DNA of 64,000 bases from Clostridia bacterium (GTDB lineage Bacteria; Bacillota; Clostridia; Christensenellales; Borkfalkiaceae): the NCBI GenBank assembly GCA_900770945.1, contig CAAGME010000006.1, forward strand, positions 57,257 to 121,256, in the 5' to 3' direction. The notes beneath the pieces were generated by a model, which saw only the letters and a list, made by a program, of their open reading frames with translations, searched no databases and was not told where the DNA came from. This document shows positions 1 to 7,615 of this stretch, piece after piece (positions within the stretch are counted from its first letter, which is position 1; each line of letters begins with the position of its first letter). The position numbers and the translations under genes are program-made.

Positions 1-1053
1 AACGGAAAGAAGTATCGTGAAGGCAAGCCTTACGGGCTTTGTCTTTAAGCCGCTTGCGCCGATTTTTATCGCGTGCGAAGCCGGGAGCTTGGACTTTATG
101 AATTTTGTGTTTTTGCCGTCGTAGATTGCGGGTTTTGTCTTTTCGAGGTCGGTTTTTTCAAAATGCCCGCCGGACTTTTCGTCTTTTATGTCGCAGACTT
201 TTTTTACCTCGGCAAGCTTATTCTCGTCGGACAAAATAATCATTTCGCCGCCGCCCTTTTGCTTTATCGCCTTGATAATTTCCGAAACGTCCTCGTCGGA
301 AAGCTTGGAGCAGTCTTTTATGCGGACGGTGCTGTCGCTGAGAATATTGACGTTTGCGCCTTTAAATTCGCTTTGGTCGTATTCTTTTGTTATGTCGGAC
401 AAAATTTTGCCGTCTTTGAGTTCTATTATTCTGTCGGCGTATTCTTCCGCAAATTCTCTGTCGTGCGAAACGACGATTACGAGTTTGTCCTCGGAAAGCT
501 TTTTGAGCGTTTCAAAAACTTGCTCGCCCGTTTCGGAGTCGAGCGCGCCGGTCGGTTCGTCCGCCATTATTATTTCGGGGTTTTTGATGAGCGCGCGGGC
601 GATTGCCACCCTTTGTCTTTGCCCGCCCGAAAGGGTGTTGGGCTTGCGCTTGTTGAAGCCTTTTAAGTCTACGAGTTCGAGCAGTTTGTCAACTTCCGCC
701 GCGTCGCTTTTTTTGCCTTGAAGTTGGAGCGCGAGGGCGATGTTCTGTTCGATGTTGAATTCTTCGAGGAGGTTGTATTCCTGAAAGATGAAGCCTATAA
801 AAGTGTTGCGGAATGAGTCAAAGTCGGAGGGCGTAAAGTCGCGGCTCGATTTACCTTTGACGATTATCTCTCCGCTCGTAGGCACGTCAAGCCCGCCGGC
901 AACGTTTAATAGCGTTGACTTACCCGAGCCGCTCTTACCGAGCAGAAAGACCATCCCTTTTTCCGGGAAGTCTATGCTTACGCCGTCGAGAGCGCGCGTT
1001 TCCGCTCCGCCCTTTGCTTTGTAGACCTTTACAAGATTTTTTACAGATAGCAT
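1..1053 (-). CDS. ABC transporter, fused ATP-binding and permease protein (N-terminal 351 residues)
   Basis: The minus strand reads openly from an ATG at 1053 to the window edge, so the C-terminus is missing. Residues 39-47 are a Walker A loop (GKSGSGKST), residues about 141-145 are the ABC signature LSGGQ, and the Walker B stretch MADEPTGALD and the H-loop SHDRE follow. This is an export-type ATPase of the MacB/BceA/LolD group. After about residue 230 comes a linker, and at residues 334-351 a hydrophobic stretch begins (RLAFTILLSV), which looks like the first membrane segment of an FtsX-type permease fused to the ATPase. Such fusions usually move peptides, lipids or antibiotics out of the membrane; the substrate cannot be read here. 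The gene is divergent from the sodium-pump gene at 1539, with its own promoter. A partial Shine-Dalgarno (AAGGA) lies upstream of the ATG. Confidence 0.9.
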   Translation of the reverse strand, partial: MLSVKNLVKVYKAKGGAETRALDGVSIDFPEKGMVFLLGKSGSGKSTLLNVAGGLDVPTSGEIIVKGKSSRDFTPSDFDSFRNTFIGFIFQEYNLLEEFNIEQNIALALQLQGKKSDAAEVDKLLELVDLKGFNKRKPNTLSGGQRQRVAIARALIKNPEIIMADEPTGALDSETGEQVFETLKKLSEDKLVIVVSHDREFAEEYADRIIELKDGKILSDITKEYDQSEFKGANVNILSDSTVRIKDCSKLSDEDVSEIIKAIKQKGGGEMIILSDENKLAEVKKVCDIKDEKSGGHFEKTDLEKTKPAIYDGKNTKFIKSKLPASHAIKIGASGLKTKPVRLAFTILLSV

Positions 1054-1147
1054 GTTGAGTTTTGTTTTCCTTGTCTTTTTCTTCTTTTTTCTTTTTGTCG
1101 CGATTTGTCCGGTATTTGAAAAAATCGCACCAAAAGCTACTGAAAAC

Positions 1148-1176
1148 ATTTTACCATAAACGGTGGTTTAAGTCAA
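1148..1176 (-). promoter_or_regulatory. Sigma-A type promoter of the ABC transporter gene
   Basis: On the minus strand TTGACT (1171-1176) and TAAAAT (1148-1153) are separated by 17 bp, about 95 bp upstream of the ABC gene start. Confidence 0.7.
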
Positions 1177-1308
1177 CGCGAAAAAGCCGAAATTGTATTT
1201 TAATGTGTTGCATATAGGTTACAAAGCGGTTGCAACCATGTTACATTTTTGTGAATTTACGCGCAGGAGGGGCGGCGGAAAATAAATTGAAAAATTTTTA
1301 TTCAACGC

Positions 1309-1337
1309 TTGACAAAATTTTTTTGACAAAGTATAAT
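1309..1337 (+). promoter_or_regulatory. Consensus sigma-A promoter before the riboswitch-like leader
   Basis: TTGACA (1309-1314) and TATAAT (1332-1337) match the consensus exactly, with 17 bp spacing. Transcription would start near 1344 and include the leader at 1363-1482. Confidence 0.85.
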
Positions 1338-1362
1338 ATGCATAACAATGTTATAATCCTTT

Positions 1363-1456
1363 CGTGGGGAGTAGTCGACGAGTTTTTCTCGTAATTAAGT
1401 CGCTAACACGGGCGAAGATTTTTGCCCCGGTTTAATTTGAAATGACAAGACCATGC
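1363..1456 (+). ncRNA. yybP-ykoY-like riboswitch aptamer
   Basis: The leader carries GGGGAGTAG (1366-1374), GTCGCTAACACGGG (about 1399-1412) and ACAAGACC (1445-1452), in the order and spacing I recall for the yybP-ykoY (Mn2+) aptamer. Small hairpins lie between them (ACGAG/CTCGT at 1378-1392 and CGGGC/GCCCG near 1410-1429). The closing stem CGTGG (1363-1367) pairs with CCATG (1451-1455), and the same CCATG is also the left arm of the terminator at 1451-1482. The two structures exclude each other, as in a transcriptional ON switch. The family call is from memory. The gene it controls is a sodium-pump subunit, which is not the usual manganese exporter, so a variant ligand is possible. Confidence 0.65.
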
Positions 1457-1482
1457 CGAGTTTTTTCGGCGTGGTTTTTTGC
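1451..1482 (+). terminator. Leader terminator of the sodium-pump gene
   Basis: CCATGCCG and CGGCGTGG form an 8-bp stem with one G-U pair, followed by TTTTTTGCTTTTTTT. It lies after the aptamer and before the oadB start at 1539, so it can act as an attenuator. Confidence 0.75.
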
Positions 1483-1538
1483 TTTTTTTGCGGTTTTTTA
1501 AGAAGAAATCGGCTTTTACGAAAGGAAAGGAGATAAAA

Positions 1539-2648
1539 ATGGAGTTTCTTATAGAAACGATTGCGGCTGTTACGTGGCAACAGGTCGTAATGTGGTGTAT
1601 CGGGCTTGTTCTTATTTATCTTGCGATAAAAAAGGACATGGAACCTGCGCTTTTGCTGCCGATAGGCTTTGGCGCGATACTCGTCAATATTCCGTTTTCT
1701 AACGTATTAAACGCAGACGGAAGCAATGGCATTATAGAGTGGCTTTTCGAAGTGGGGATAGAAGCTTCCGAAGCGTTGCCGATACTACTCTTTATCGGCA
1801 TAGGCGCGATGATTGACTTTGAGCCGCTTATCGTCAATCCTAAGATGATGCTTATGGGCGCGTTTGCGCAGCTCGGAATTTTCGTAACGATGATTCTTGC
1901 CGTGCTTTTGGGTTTTAGTATAACGGACGCGGCTTCGGTCGGCATAATCGGCGCGGCGGACGGTCCTACTTCGATTCTCGTCGCGATGAAGCTGAAAAGC
2001 AATTACGTCGGCGCGATAATGGTCGTGGCGTATTCGTATATGGCGTTGGTGCCGATAATTCAGCCCGCAGTCATCAAAGCGATTACGACTAAAAAGGAAC
2101 GCCAAATCCGCATGACGTACACGACAAGGCATGTCGGCAAGCTCGTTAAAATTTTGTTCCCGATCGTAATAACGATGGTGGCGGGGCTTATCGCGCCGCA
2201 AAGCCTTGCGCTCGTAGGGTTTTTAATGTTCGGAAATCTCTTGAAAGAATGCGGAGTTTTAAACAGCCTTGCGGACACGGCAAAGAATACGCTTTGCAAC
2301 CTTATTACGCTTTTACTCGGCATAACGATTGCTTTCCAGATGCAAGCCGAAAACTTTTTGAAGCTCGAAACGCTCATGATAATGGGTTTGGGGCTTTTCG
2401 CTTTCGTGTTCGACACGGTGGGCGGCGTTATGTGCGCTAAGGTAATGAACTTGTTCTCTAAGGAAAAAATCAACCCGATGATAGGCGCGGCGGGCATTTC
2501 GGCTTTTCCGATGGCGGCGCGCGTGGTACACAAAATGGGGCTTAAAGAGGATAAAACGAACTATCTTTTAATGCCCGCTGTCGGCGTGAACGTTTCCGGG
2601 CAGATTGCTTCCGCTATAGTCGGCGGACTTATATTAGGTCTTATTTAA
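1539..2648 (+). CDS. oadB: Sodium-ion-translocating decarboxylase, beta subunit (OadB/GcdB/MmdB family)
   Basis: This 369-aa polytopic membrane protein matches the beta subunit of Na+-pumping biotin-dependent decarboxylases, which couples decarboxylation of carboxybiotin to sodium export. Family marks include the stretch GIIGAADGPTSIL near residues 146-158, with the conserved aspartate used for Na+ and proton transfer, and the C-terminal NVSGQIASA. The ATG at 1539 has an AAAGGAG Shine-Dalgarno 7-8 nt upstream; longer in-frame starts lie inside the terminator and are unlikely. The next gene, 10 nt away, encodes a gamma-like protein. No alpha (carboxyltransferase) or biotin-carrier subunit is in the window, so which acid is decarboxylated (oxaloacetate, methylmalonyl-CoA or glutaconyl-CoA) cannot be told. 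The gene sits under the riboswitch-like leader. Confidence 0.93.
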   Translation: MEFLIETIAAVTWQQVVMWCIGLVLIYLAIKKDMEPALLLPIGFGAILVNIPFSNVLNADGSNGIIEWLFEVGIEASEALPILLFIGIGAMIDFEPLIVNPKMMLMGAFAQLGIFVTMILAVLLGFSITDAASVGIIGAADGPTSILVAMKLKSNYVGAIMVVAYSYMALVPIIQPAVIKAITTKKERQIRMTYTTRHVGKLVKILFPIVITMVAGLIAPQSLALVGFLMFGNLLKECGVLNSLADTAKNTLCNLITLLLGITIAFQMQAENFLKLETLMIMGLGLFAFVFDTVGGVMCAKVMNLFSKEKINPMIGAAGISAFPMAARVVHKMGLKEDKTNYLLMPAVGVNVSGQIASAIVGGLILGLI

Positions 2649-2658
2649 GAGGTGAATT

Positions 2659-2847
2659 ATGTTGAACTTATTGCTTGCAATCGACACCGAGGCTTTGAAA
2701 AAGGCTCTCGAAATTTCCTGGAAAGGCATGCTCGCGGTCGTTGTGGTCGTGGGAATAATTATCGCGGTGACTTATATTATGCTTTTTATCTCGCGTAAAG
2801 CGGAAGAGAAAAAGAAGAAAAAGGAAGAAGCCGCAAAAACCGAATAA
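2659..2847 (+). CDS. Small single-span membrane protein, OadG-like gamma subunit
   Basis: The 62-aa protein has one membrane segment (about residues 23-45), then a highly charged Lys/Glu tail. This layout fits the gamma subunit of sodium-pumping decarboxylases, which anchors and assembles the complex. It begins 10 nt after oadB with an AGAGGTG ribosome site and is followed at once by a strong terminator, so it is the last gene of a two-gene operon. The family has little sequence conservation, and the call rests mostly on position, size and topology. Confidence 0.7.
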   Translation: MLNLLLAIDTEALKKALEISWKGMLAVVVVVGIIIAVTYIMLFISRKAEEKKKKKEEAAKTE

Positions 2848-2864
2848 ATCAGGCATAAATCACA

Positions 2865-2916
2865 AAAAGCCTCGCTATAAGTCGATTATCGGCTTGTTTT
2901 GCGGGGCTTTTTTTGT
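2865..2916 (+). terminator. Terminator of the oadB operon
   Basis: AAAAGCCTCGC (from 2865) pairs with GCGGGGCTTTT (to about 2911), an 11-bp stem with one G-U pair and a T run. The loop carries the 15-base motif CTATAAGTCGATTAT. Confidence 0.85.
2875..2889 (+). repeat. 15-base intergenic motif, exact copy 1
   Basis: CTATAAGTCGATTAT lies in the loop side of the oadB terminator. Exact copies also occur at 5888-5902 (minus), 7656-7670 (minus) and 56337-56351. Confidence 0.8.
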
Positions 2917-2989
2917 GGAAATTGCAACAAAAAAAGATAAATGTAACTATCTTGCAACGTTTTTGCTACACGCTCGTTACAAAAAAACG

Positions 2990-3018
2990 TTGAAAAAGCG
3001 CGGTCGGTTGTGTATAAT
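2990..3018 (+). promoter_or_regulatory. Sigma-A promoter of the unknown membrane protein gene
   Basis: TTGAAA (2990-2995), 17 bp, TATAAT (3013-3018), about 40 bp before the gene. Confidence 0.75.
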
Positions 3019-3056
3019 GTAAGCAGAAAAAACCTTAAAAAACGGAGGTAATTAGG

Positions 3057-3812
3057 GTGAATAACGAAATCATCGAAAAAGAAGAAAACCGTGAGTGTAA
3101 AGAAAAGCAAGCGATAAATAAAAACGCGAAAAAATCTTGGCGTGACGGCGGGATATTTGCCGTGCTTGCGCTTTTAATATACTCTTTTCAGGTTTTGTCG
3201 GAATATCTCGTGAGCGCGGCGATAAGAGCTTTGCAGGTGATAAAAGACGACCCGAGCGCGTTTTACCGCGCTTCAACCGATAAATTGGAAAGCTTTTTCG
3301 AAAGTGCGAACATCACGCTTATGGTTGCTTTATTCGTCGCGCTTATAATAAATTTTGTTTATCGCTTGTCGGTAAGCGAAACGCCGGGTGAAAGGCGGGG
3401 CGTTCTGAATGGTTTTTTGCTCGGCGTCGGAGCGGTAATAACCGCTACGCTTGCCATGACGATAGAAATAATCGGGATAGTTAGCATATTTAGGCATATG
3501 CAACTGCTTCTCGGAGCAATGCCTGCGTTTTTTGCGGTGAAAGCTCTCGAAAAACTGTTCGTTTGGTTTTCGAAAGGAAAAATTGCTAAGGCTCGAGAAT
3601 GGGTAAGGAAAGCCGACACCGTTTCGCTTTTTATCTCTCTCGGCGCGGTTCTTATCGTGCTTGCGCTTCTTTTGTACGCTTGTATAGGCAGAGGCGGCGG
3701 TTTCGGGTTTGCGCTTGCGTTTGTGTATATCATCGGCTCGATGTTGTTTTTTGCAACATTCGTTGCGATTATCGCCGTGTATCTTACGGCATGGGCGACA
3801 AATAAAAAATAA
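3057..3812 (+). CDS. Unknown multi-span membrane protein
   Basis: I do not recognise this 251-aa protein. A charged N-terminal 25 residues (Lys/Glu-rich) are followed by about six hydrophobic segments, near residues 31-50, 84-103, 118-145, 153-167, 190-210 and 216-245, with a basic C-terminus. The start is GTG at 3057, with GGAGG 8 nt upstream. It is a single gene with its own promoter. No catalytic or transport motif was seen. Confidence 0.75.
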   Translation: MNNEIIEKEENRECKEKQAINKNAKKSWRDGGIFAVLALLIYSFQVLSEYLVSAAIRALQVIKDDPSAFYRASTDKLESFFESANITLMVALFVALIINFVYRLSVSETPGERRGVLNGFLLGVGAVITATLAMTIEIIGIVSIFRHMQLLLGAMPAFFAVKALEKLFVWFSKGKIAKAREWVRKADTVSLFISLGAVLIVLALLLYACIGRGGGFGFALAFVYIIGSMLFFATFVAIIAVYLTAWATNKK

Positions 3813-3838
3813 AAACTTTCTGTCCGCTTGCGCTACGC

Positions 3839-3867
3839 TTGACTGTCGCGTAAAAAAGGCGTATTAT
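3839..3867 (+). promoter_or_regulatory. Sigma-A promoter of the EamA transporter gene
   Basis: TTGACT (3839-3844), 17 bp, TATTAT (3862-3867). Confidence 0.65.
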
Positions 3868-3919
3868 AGCCTTAATCGCTATGGGGGGATTCCCGGCGGT
3901 TAATAAACGGAGACTGAAT

Positions 3920-4822
3920 ATGTGGCTGATACTTGCGGCAGTTGGCGCGGTCTGTACTTCGCTTACGACGATTTTTGCAAAAATAGGCGTAAAAAACGTA
4001 AATTCCGACTTGGCGACGGCTTATCGGACGGCGATTGTGCTTGTCTGTTCGCTCATGGTCTGCTTTGTAAGCGGAAACATTTTCAATATCGGTTCGCTCG
4101 ATTTTGCGTGCGTTGTTTACCTTGTTTTGTCGGGTATTGCCACGGGGCTTTCGTGGCTGACGTACTATAAGGCGTTGAGCTTAGCACCCGTAAGCAAGGT
4201 TGCGCCGGTAGACAAGTCGAGCTTTGTTGTTTCGAGCCTCTTATTCGTCGTTTTCTTTTTCGGCGATACGACGGATAACGGCAACGTTTTTACGATTGTA
4301 ATGCTTATCGCTTCAAACGCGCTTATTCTTATAGGCTCGCTGTTTATGGCGTTTTCATCGAATAAAAAGGACGAAAAGGCGGCGGAAAGCAAAAAATGGT
4401 TTTTATATGCCGCGCTTAGCGCGTGTTTTGCGGCGGTTGTTTCGCTGCTTATAAAGCTCGGTCTTAAAAAAGTGCCGAGCGACGTCGGAACGTTTTTCAG
4501 AACGATTGTCGTGCTTGTGTTTTCGATAGGCATTGTTTTAGGGCGCAAAGCTTACGTCGGCATAGATAAGGTCAAGTCCGGGTCGTGGGTGTTTTTAACG
4601 CTTTCGGGCTTAGCGACCGGCGGCGCGTGGCTTTTGGAATACGCCGCCTTATCGCTTGACGGCGTGAACCCCGTTGCAGTGAATGCCGTCGGCAAATTTT
4701 CCGTTATTTTAACGCTTGTTTTTTCGGCGGTCGTTTTAAAAGAAAAGTTCACGTATAAGTCGATTATCGGGCTTGTTTTGCTCGCTATCGGCATCGGCGC
4801 GGCGGTGTGGGGCGGGTTATAA
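3920..4822 (+). CDS. EamA/DMT-family transporter
   Basis: The 300-aa protein consists of two similar halves of about five membrane segments each, the EamA (drug/metabolite transporter) duplication. Each half has the same order: AKIGVKNVNSDLATAYRTAIV in the first and IKLGLKKVPSDVGTFFRTIVV in the second, then LSGIATGLSWLTYYKALSLA against LSGLATGGAWLLEYAALSLD. These proteins export or take up amino acids, sugars or other small metabolites across the cytoplasmic membrane. The ATG at 3920 has CGGAGA 6 nt upstream and is preferred to the in-frame ATG at 3881, which would add 13 non-membrane residues. The substrate is unknown. Confidence 0.88.
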   Translation: MWLILAAVGAVCTSLTTIFAKIGVKNVNSDLATAYRTAIVLVCSLMVCFVSGNIFNIGSLDFACVVYLVLSGIATGLSWLTYYKALSLAPVSKVAPVDKSSFVVSSLLFVVFFFGDTTDNGNVFTIVMLIASNALILIGSLFMAFSSNKKDEKAAESKKWFLYAALSACFAAVVSLLIKLGLKKVPSDVGTFFRTIVVLVFSIGIVLGRKAYVGIDKVKSGSWVFLTLSGLATGGAWLLEYAALSLDGVNPVAVNAVGKFSVILTLVFSAVVLKEKFTYKSIIGLVLLAIGIGAAVWGGL

Positions 4823-4852
4823 AAAAGTTTTTGCGTAAGCCGTTCTTTTTTC

Positions 4853-4881
4853 TTGACAAGGCTTTTTATACGTTGTATAAT
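4853..4881 (+). promoter_or_regulatory. Consensus sigma-A promoter of cysK
   Basis: TTGACA (4853-4858) and TATAAT (4876-4881), with 17 bp spacing; expected start near 4888. Confidence 0.85.
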
Positions 4882-4888
4882 GTCATTA

Positions 4889-4907
4889 ACTTACCTAAGC
4901 GGTAAGT
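4889..4907 (+). promoter_or_regulatory. Inverted repeat at the cysK transcription start, candidate operator
   Basis: ACTTACC and GGTAAGT are perfect 7-bp arms around TAAGC, exactly at the predicted +1. The position suits a repressor site, for example for an Rrf2-type (CymR/IscR-like) sulfur regulator; the regulator is a guess. Confidence 0.5.
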
Positions 4908-4948
4908 AATTAGTTTTGCGCAAACGACAGGCGCGAAAGGAGAAGAAA

Positions 4949-5878
4949 ATGAAAATATATAATTCGGTTGCCGAGCTTGTCGGCAAAACACCGCTTTTAG
5001 AGCTTAAAAACATCGAAAAAAAGTACGGCTTAAAAGCTAAGCTCGTAGCTAAGCTCGAATATTTCAACCCGGCAGGGTCCGTCAAGGACAGAGTGGCGAA
5101 GTTTATGATTGACGACGCCGAAAAGCGCGGCGTTTTGAAAGAAGGTTCCGTTATAATAGAGCCGACTTCGGGCAACACCGGCATAGGGCTTTCGGCGATT
5201 GCCGCTTCGAAAGGGTATCGCGTAATTATCGTTATGCCGGAAACTATGTCCGTTGAAAGAAGAAAGCTCATGAAAGGTTACGGTGCGGAACTTGTGTTGA
5301 CGCCGGGCAACCTCGGTATGAAGGGAGCGATTGCAAAAGCGGAAGAGTTAAAAAACGAAATTCCCGGCGGGGTCGTTATGGGGCAATTCGTAAATCCGTC
5401 CAACCCTAAGGCGCATTATATGACCACCGGACCGGAAATTTTCGAAGACACGAACGGCAAGGTCGATTATTTTGTTGCGGGCGTAGGCACGGGCGGCACG
5501 ATAACGGGCGTAGGCAGGTTTTTGAAGGAAAAGTTGCCGAACGTTAAAATCGTAGCCGTGGAACCCGCTACTTCCGCAGTGCTTTCGACGGGCGTTGCGG
5601 GAGCGCACAAAATTCAAGGTATAGGCGCGGGTTTTGTCCCGGAAATTCTCGATACTAAGATTTACGACGAGGTTATCCCCGGTTCCGACGAGGACGCTTT
5701 TAAGTTCGGAAAAGAGATGGGAAAAACCGAAGGCGTGCTTGTGGGTATATCCTCGGGAGCAGCGCTATCCGCTGCGATAAGCGTTGCAAAAAGGAAAGAA
5801 GCCGAGGGCAAGACAATCGTCGTTTTGATGCCGGACACGGGCGAAAGATATCTTTCCACCGCTTTGTTTGAAGAGTAA
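4949..5878 (+). CDS. cysK: Cysteine synthase (O-acetylserine sulfhydrylase)
   Basis: This PLP enzyme makes L-cysteine from O-acetylserine and sulfide in the cytoplasm. The 309-aa length is typical. Lys46 in NPAGSVKDR is the PLP Schiff-base lysine, PTSGNTG (about residues 71-77) binds the substrate carboxylate, GVGTGGTITG (about 177-186) binds the PLP phosphate, and GISSGAA lies near the C-terminus. The ATG at 4949 has AAAGGAG 6 nt upstream. It stands alone behind a consensus promoter with a palindrome at +1, which suggests repression by sulfur status. No serine acetyltransferase gene is adjacent. Confidence 0.96.
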   Translation: MKIYNSVAELVGKTPLLELKNIEKKYGLKAKLVAKLEYFNPAGSVKDRVAKFMIDDAEKRGVLKEGSVIIEPTSGNTGIGLSAIAASKGYRVIIVMPETMSVERRKLMKGYGAELVLTPGNLGMKGAIAKAEELKNEIPGGVVMGQFVNPSNPKAHYMTTGPEIFEDTNGKVDYFVAGVGTGGTITGVGRFLKEKLPNVKIVAVEPATSAVLSTGVAGAHKIQGIGAGFVPEILDTKIYDEVIPGSDEDAFKFGKEMGKTEGVLVGISSGAALSAAISVAKRKEAEGKTIVVLMPDTGERYLSTALFEE

Positions 5879-5887
5879 AAAACGGCA

Positions 5888-5902
5888 ATAATCGACTTAT
5901 AG
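5888..5902 (-). repeat. 15-base intergenic motif, exact copy 2
   Basis: Reverse complement of CTATAAGTCGATTAT, 10 nt after the cysK stop. I see no strong hairpin around this copy. Confidence 0.75.
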
Positions 5903-5913
5903 AAGGGCTTTTA

Positions 5914-5964
5914 ATGAAAATTTTAGTGGCGATGAGCGGCGGCGGAACGATAGTAAGCGGATAA
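5914..5964 (+). pseudogene. 16-codon ORF resembling the N-terminus of MnmA, possible gene remnant
   Basis: The ORF encodes MKILVAMSGGGTIVSG and then stops. The first ten residues are the conserved start of tRNA 2-thiouridylase MnmA (MKxLVAMSGGVDS), after which the match is lost. It could be the stub of a deleted mnmA gene, or chance. It has no clear ribosome site. Confidence 0.35.
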
Positions 5965-6068
5965 AAATATTTTTTACCGAGCAAAAACAAGGTGAAAAAG
6001 GTTGCTTATAATATTGTTTTGTGTTACAATACGGCATATAAGCGTTTGACGAAAATACAAACTAACAA

Positions 6069-6113
6069 AAAGGAGTAAAGGCTTTCGGAAACGAGAGCTT
6101 TATTTGGTTTTTT
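6069..6113 (+). promoter_or_regulatory. Hairpin between the Shine-Dalgarno and the start codon of the MATE gene
   Basis: AAAGGAG (about 6069-6075) lies nearly 40 nt before the ATG at 6114. Between them, AAGGCTTTCG and CGAGAGCTT (6078-6100) form a stem with a GAAA tetraloop, followed by U-rich sequence. The fold could bring the ribosome site close to the start, or act as an attenuator. Confidence 0.45.
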
Positions 6114-7598
6114 ATGGAAGAAAACTTATTCGATAAAACCGAGCCGTCGCCGAAAGTCGCCTTAGCCGTACCCGACGAGGTAATCCGTGGAGATAAAAAC
6201 AATTTGCCGCCCGACGCTTCCGATGTTTTCGACCCGCCCAAGCGGACGGACAAGTTCACCGAAGGCTCGCTTTGGAAAAACATTTTCGTTTTTTCTCTGC
6301 CGCTCATATTTTCGCAAGTTCTGCAAGTGCTTTTTAACATGTCGGACGTTGCCGTCGTCGGTAAGTTCGCAAGTTCAGACGCTATGGGTTCCGTCGGTTC
6401 GACCACTACCCTCGTTACGCTGTTTACGGGTTTTTTGATAGGTCTTGGCGCGGGTATAAACGTCAAAGCGGCGCAGTTCCTCGGAGCGAAGCGCGATAAG
6501 GACGTCGAGGAAACGGTGCATACGTCGTTTTTGATTAGCCTTATCGCCGGCGCGATAGTGTGCGTTGCCTGCTTCTTTTTGGGCAGAATCATGCTCGTTT
6601 TATTAGAAACGAACGCCGAGCTTTTGGACGGAGCGGTGCTTTACTTTAAAATTTACGCGTTAGGCATGCCCGCGCTTGCCGTGTTCAACTTTGCAAGCGG
6701 CGTTCTCAGCGCGAAAGGCGATACAAAACGTCCGCTCATATATCTTACGATATCCGGCATACTCAACGTTATTCTTAACCTATTTTTCGTAATAATCTGC
6801 AAAATGCAGGCGGAAGGCGTGGCGTACGCAAGCATAATTTCGCAATATATTTCGGCTGCTCTCGTCATGGTTCGCCTTATAAAACAGAAAGATTCATGCA
6901 AATTTTCCTTTAAAAAGTTGAAAATTTCCGGCGACAAGGCGAAAGCCGTGCTTACCCTCGGGCTTTCCGCAGGAGTACAGAACGCGCTTTTTGCCGTTGC
7001 AAACCTGTTTGTGCAGAACGCAGTCAACTCGTTCGATAAAGTAGTCGTAAACGGCAACGCGGCGGCGAGCAACGCGGATTCGATAGTCTATAACGTAATG
7101 GCGGCGTTTTATACCGCTTGCTCAACGTTTATCGGGCAGAATCTCGGCGCGGGCAAGCGCGACAGAATTTTAAAGTGCTATTTTATAAGCCTTGCGTATT
7201 CTGCGGGCTTCGGGCTTGTAATAGGGCTGTTTTTGGTGTTTTTCGGTCGGTTGTTCCTTTTCTTTTTCACAAACGAAGAAGAAGTCGTGGTCTTTGCAAT
7301 GGAAAGATTGCGCGTTATGGGGCTTTCCTACTTTATTTCCGCGCTCGTCGACAGCGCGATAGCCGCTTCGAGGGGACTTGGCAAATCGCTTGTGCCGACG
7401 ATTATACTCGTCCTCGGCACGTGCGTTTTCCGTATCGTCTGGATTTACACGATATTTGCGTACTTCCACACCATACCGTCGCTGTACCTACTGTATGCGG
7501 CTTCCTGGATAGTCACAAGCACGGCGGAAACGATTTACTTCTTCACCGTTTACAAAAAACTCATGAAAACGTCATCGCTCGAACAATGGGCGACTTAA
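6114..7598 (+). CDS. MATE-family multidrug/metabolite efflux transporter
   Basis: The 494-aa protein has a 50-residue charged N-terminal extension and then about 12 membrane segments. MATE marks include the opening WKNIFVFSLPLIFSQVLQVLFNMSDVAVVGKF and the motif FASGVLSAKGDTKRPLIYLTISGILNVILNLFFV in the first half, echoed by IAASRGLGKSLVPTIILVLGTCVFRIVWIYTIF in the second. MATE proteins export cationic drugs or metabolites using Na+ or H+ gradients; with a Na+ pump encoded nearby, Na+ coupling is an inference only. An in-frame stop at 6063 and no other start codon fix the ATG at 6114. A strong terminator follows. Confidence 0.93.
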   Translation: MEENLFDKTEPSPKVALAVPDEVIRGDKNNLPPDASDVFDPPKRTDKFTEGSLWKNIFVFSLPLIFSQVLQVLFNMSDVAVVGKFASSDAMGSVGSTTTLVTLFTGFLIGLGAGINVKAAQFLGAKRDKDVEETVHTSFLISLIAGAIVCVACFFLGRIMLVLLETNAELLDGAVLYFKIYALGMPALAVFNFASGVLSAKGDTKRPLIYLTISGILNVILNLFFVIICKMQAEGVAYASIISQYISAALVMVRLIKQKDSCKFSFKKLKISGDKAKAVLTLGLSAGVQNALFAVANLFVQNAVNSFDKVVVNGNAAASNADSIVYNVMAAFYTACSTFIGQNLGAGKRDRILKCYFISLAYSAGFGLVIGLFLVFFGRLFLFFFTNEEEVVVFAMERLRVMGLSYFISALVDSAIAASRGLGKSLVPTIILVLGTCVFRIVWIYTIFAYFHTIPSLYLLYAASWIVTSTAETIYFFTVYKKLMKTSSLEQWAT

Positions 7599-7615
7599 AA
7601 GGCTTCATCGCATAA

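Noticed and set aside
73..1024. Plus-strand reading frames of 78-197 codons
   Set aside because: They lie opposite the ABC transporter gene, which has Walker A, signature and Walker B motifs on the minus strand.
3881..3919. Longer start for the EamA transporter
   Set aside because: It would add 13 residues without a ribosome site; the ATG at 3920 has one and begins with the first membrane segment.
4753..4767. Copy of the 15-base motif inside the EamA gene as a functional site
   Set aside because: It encodes ordinary residues of a membrane segment (YKSIIG), so codon use may explain it; it is kept only as a note.
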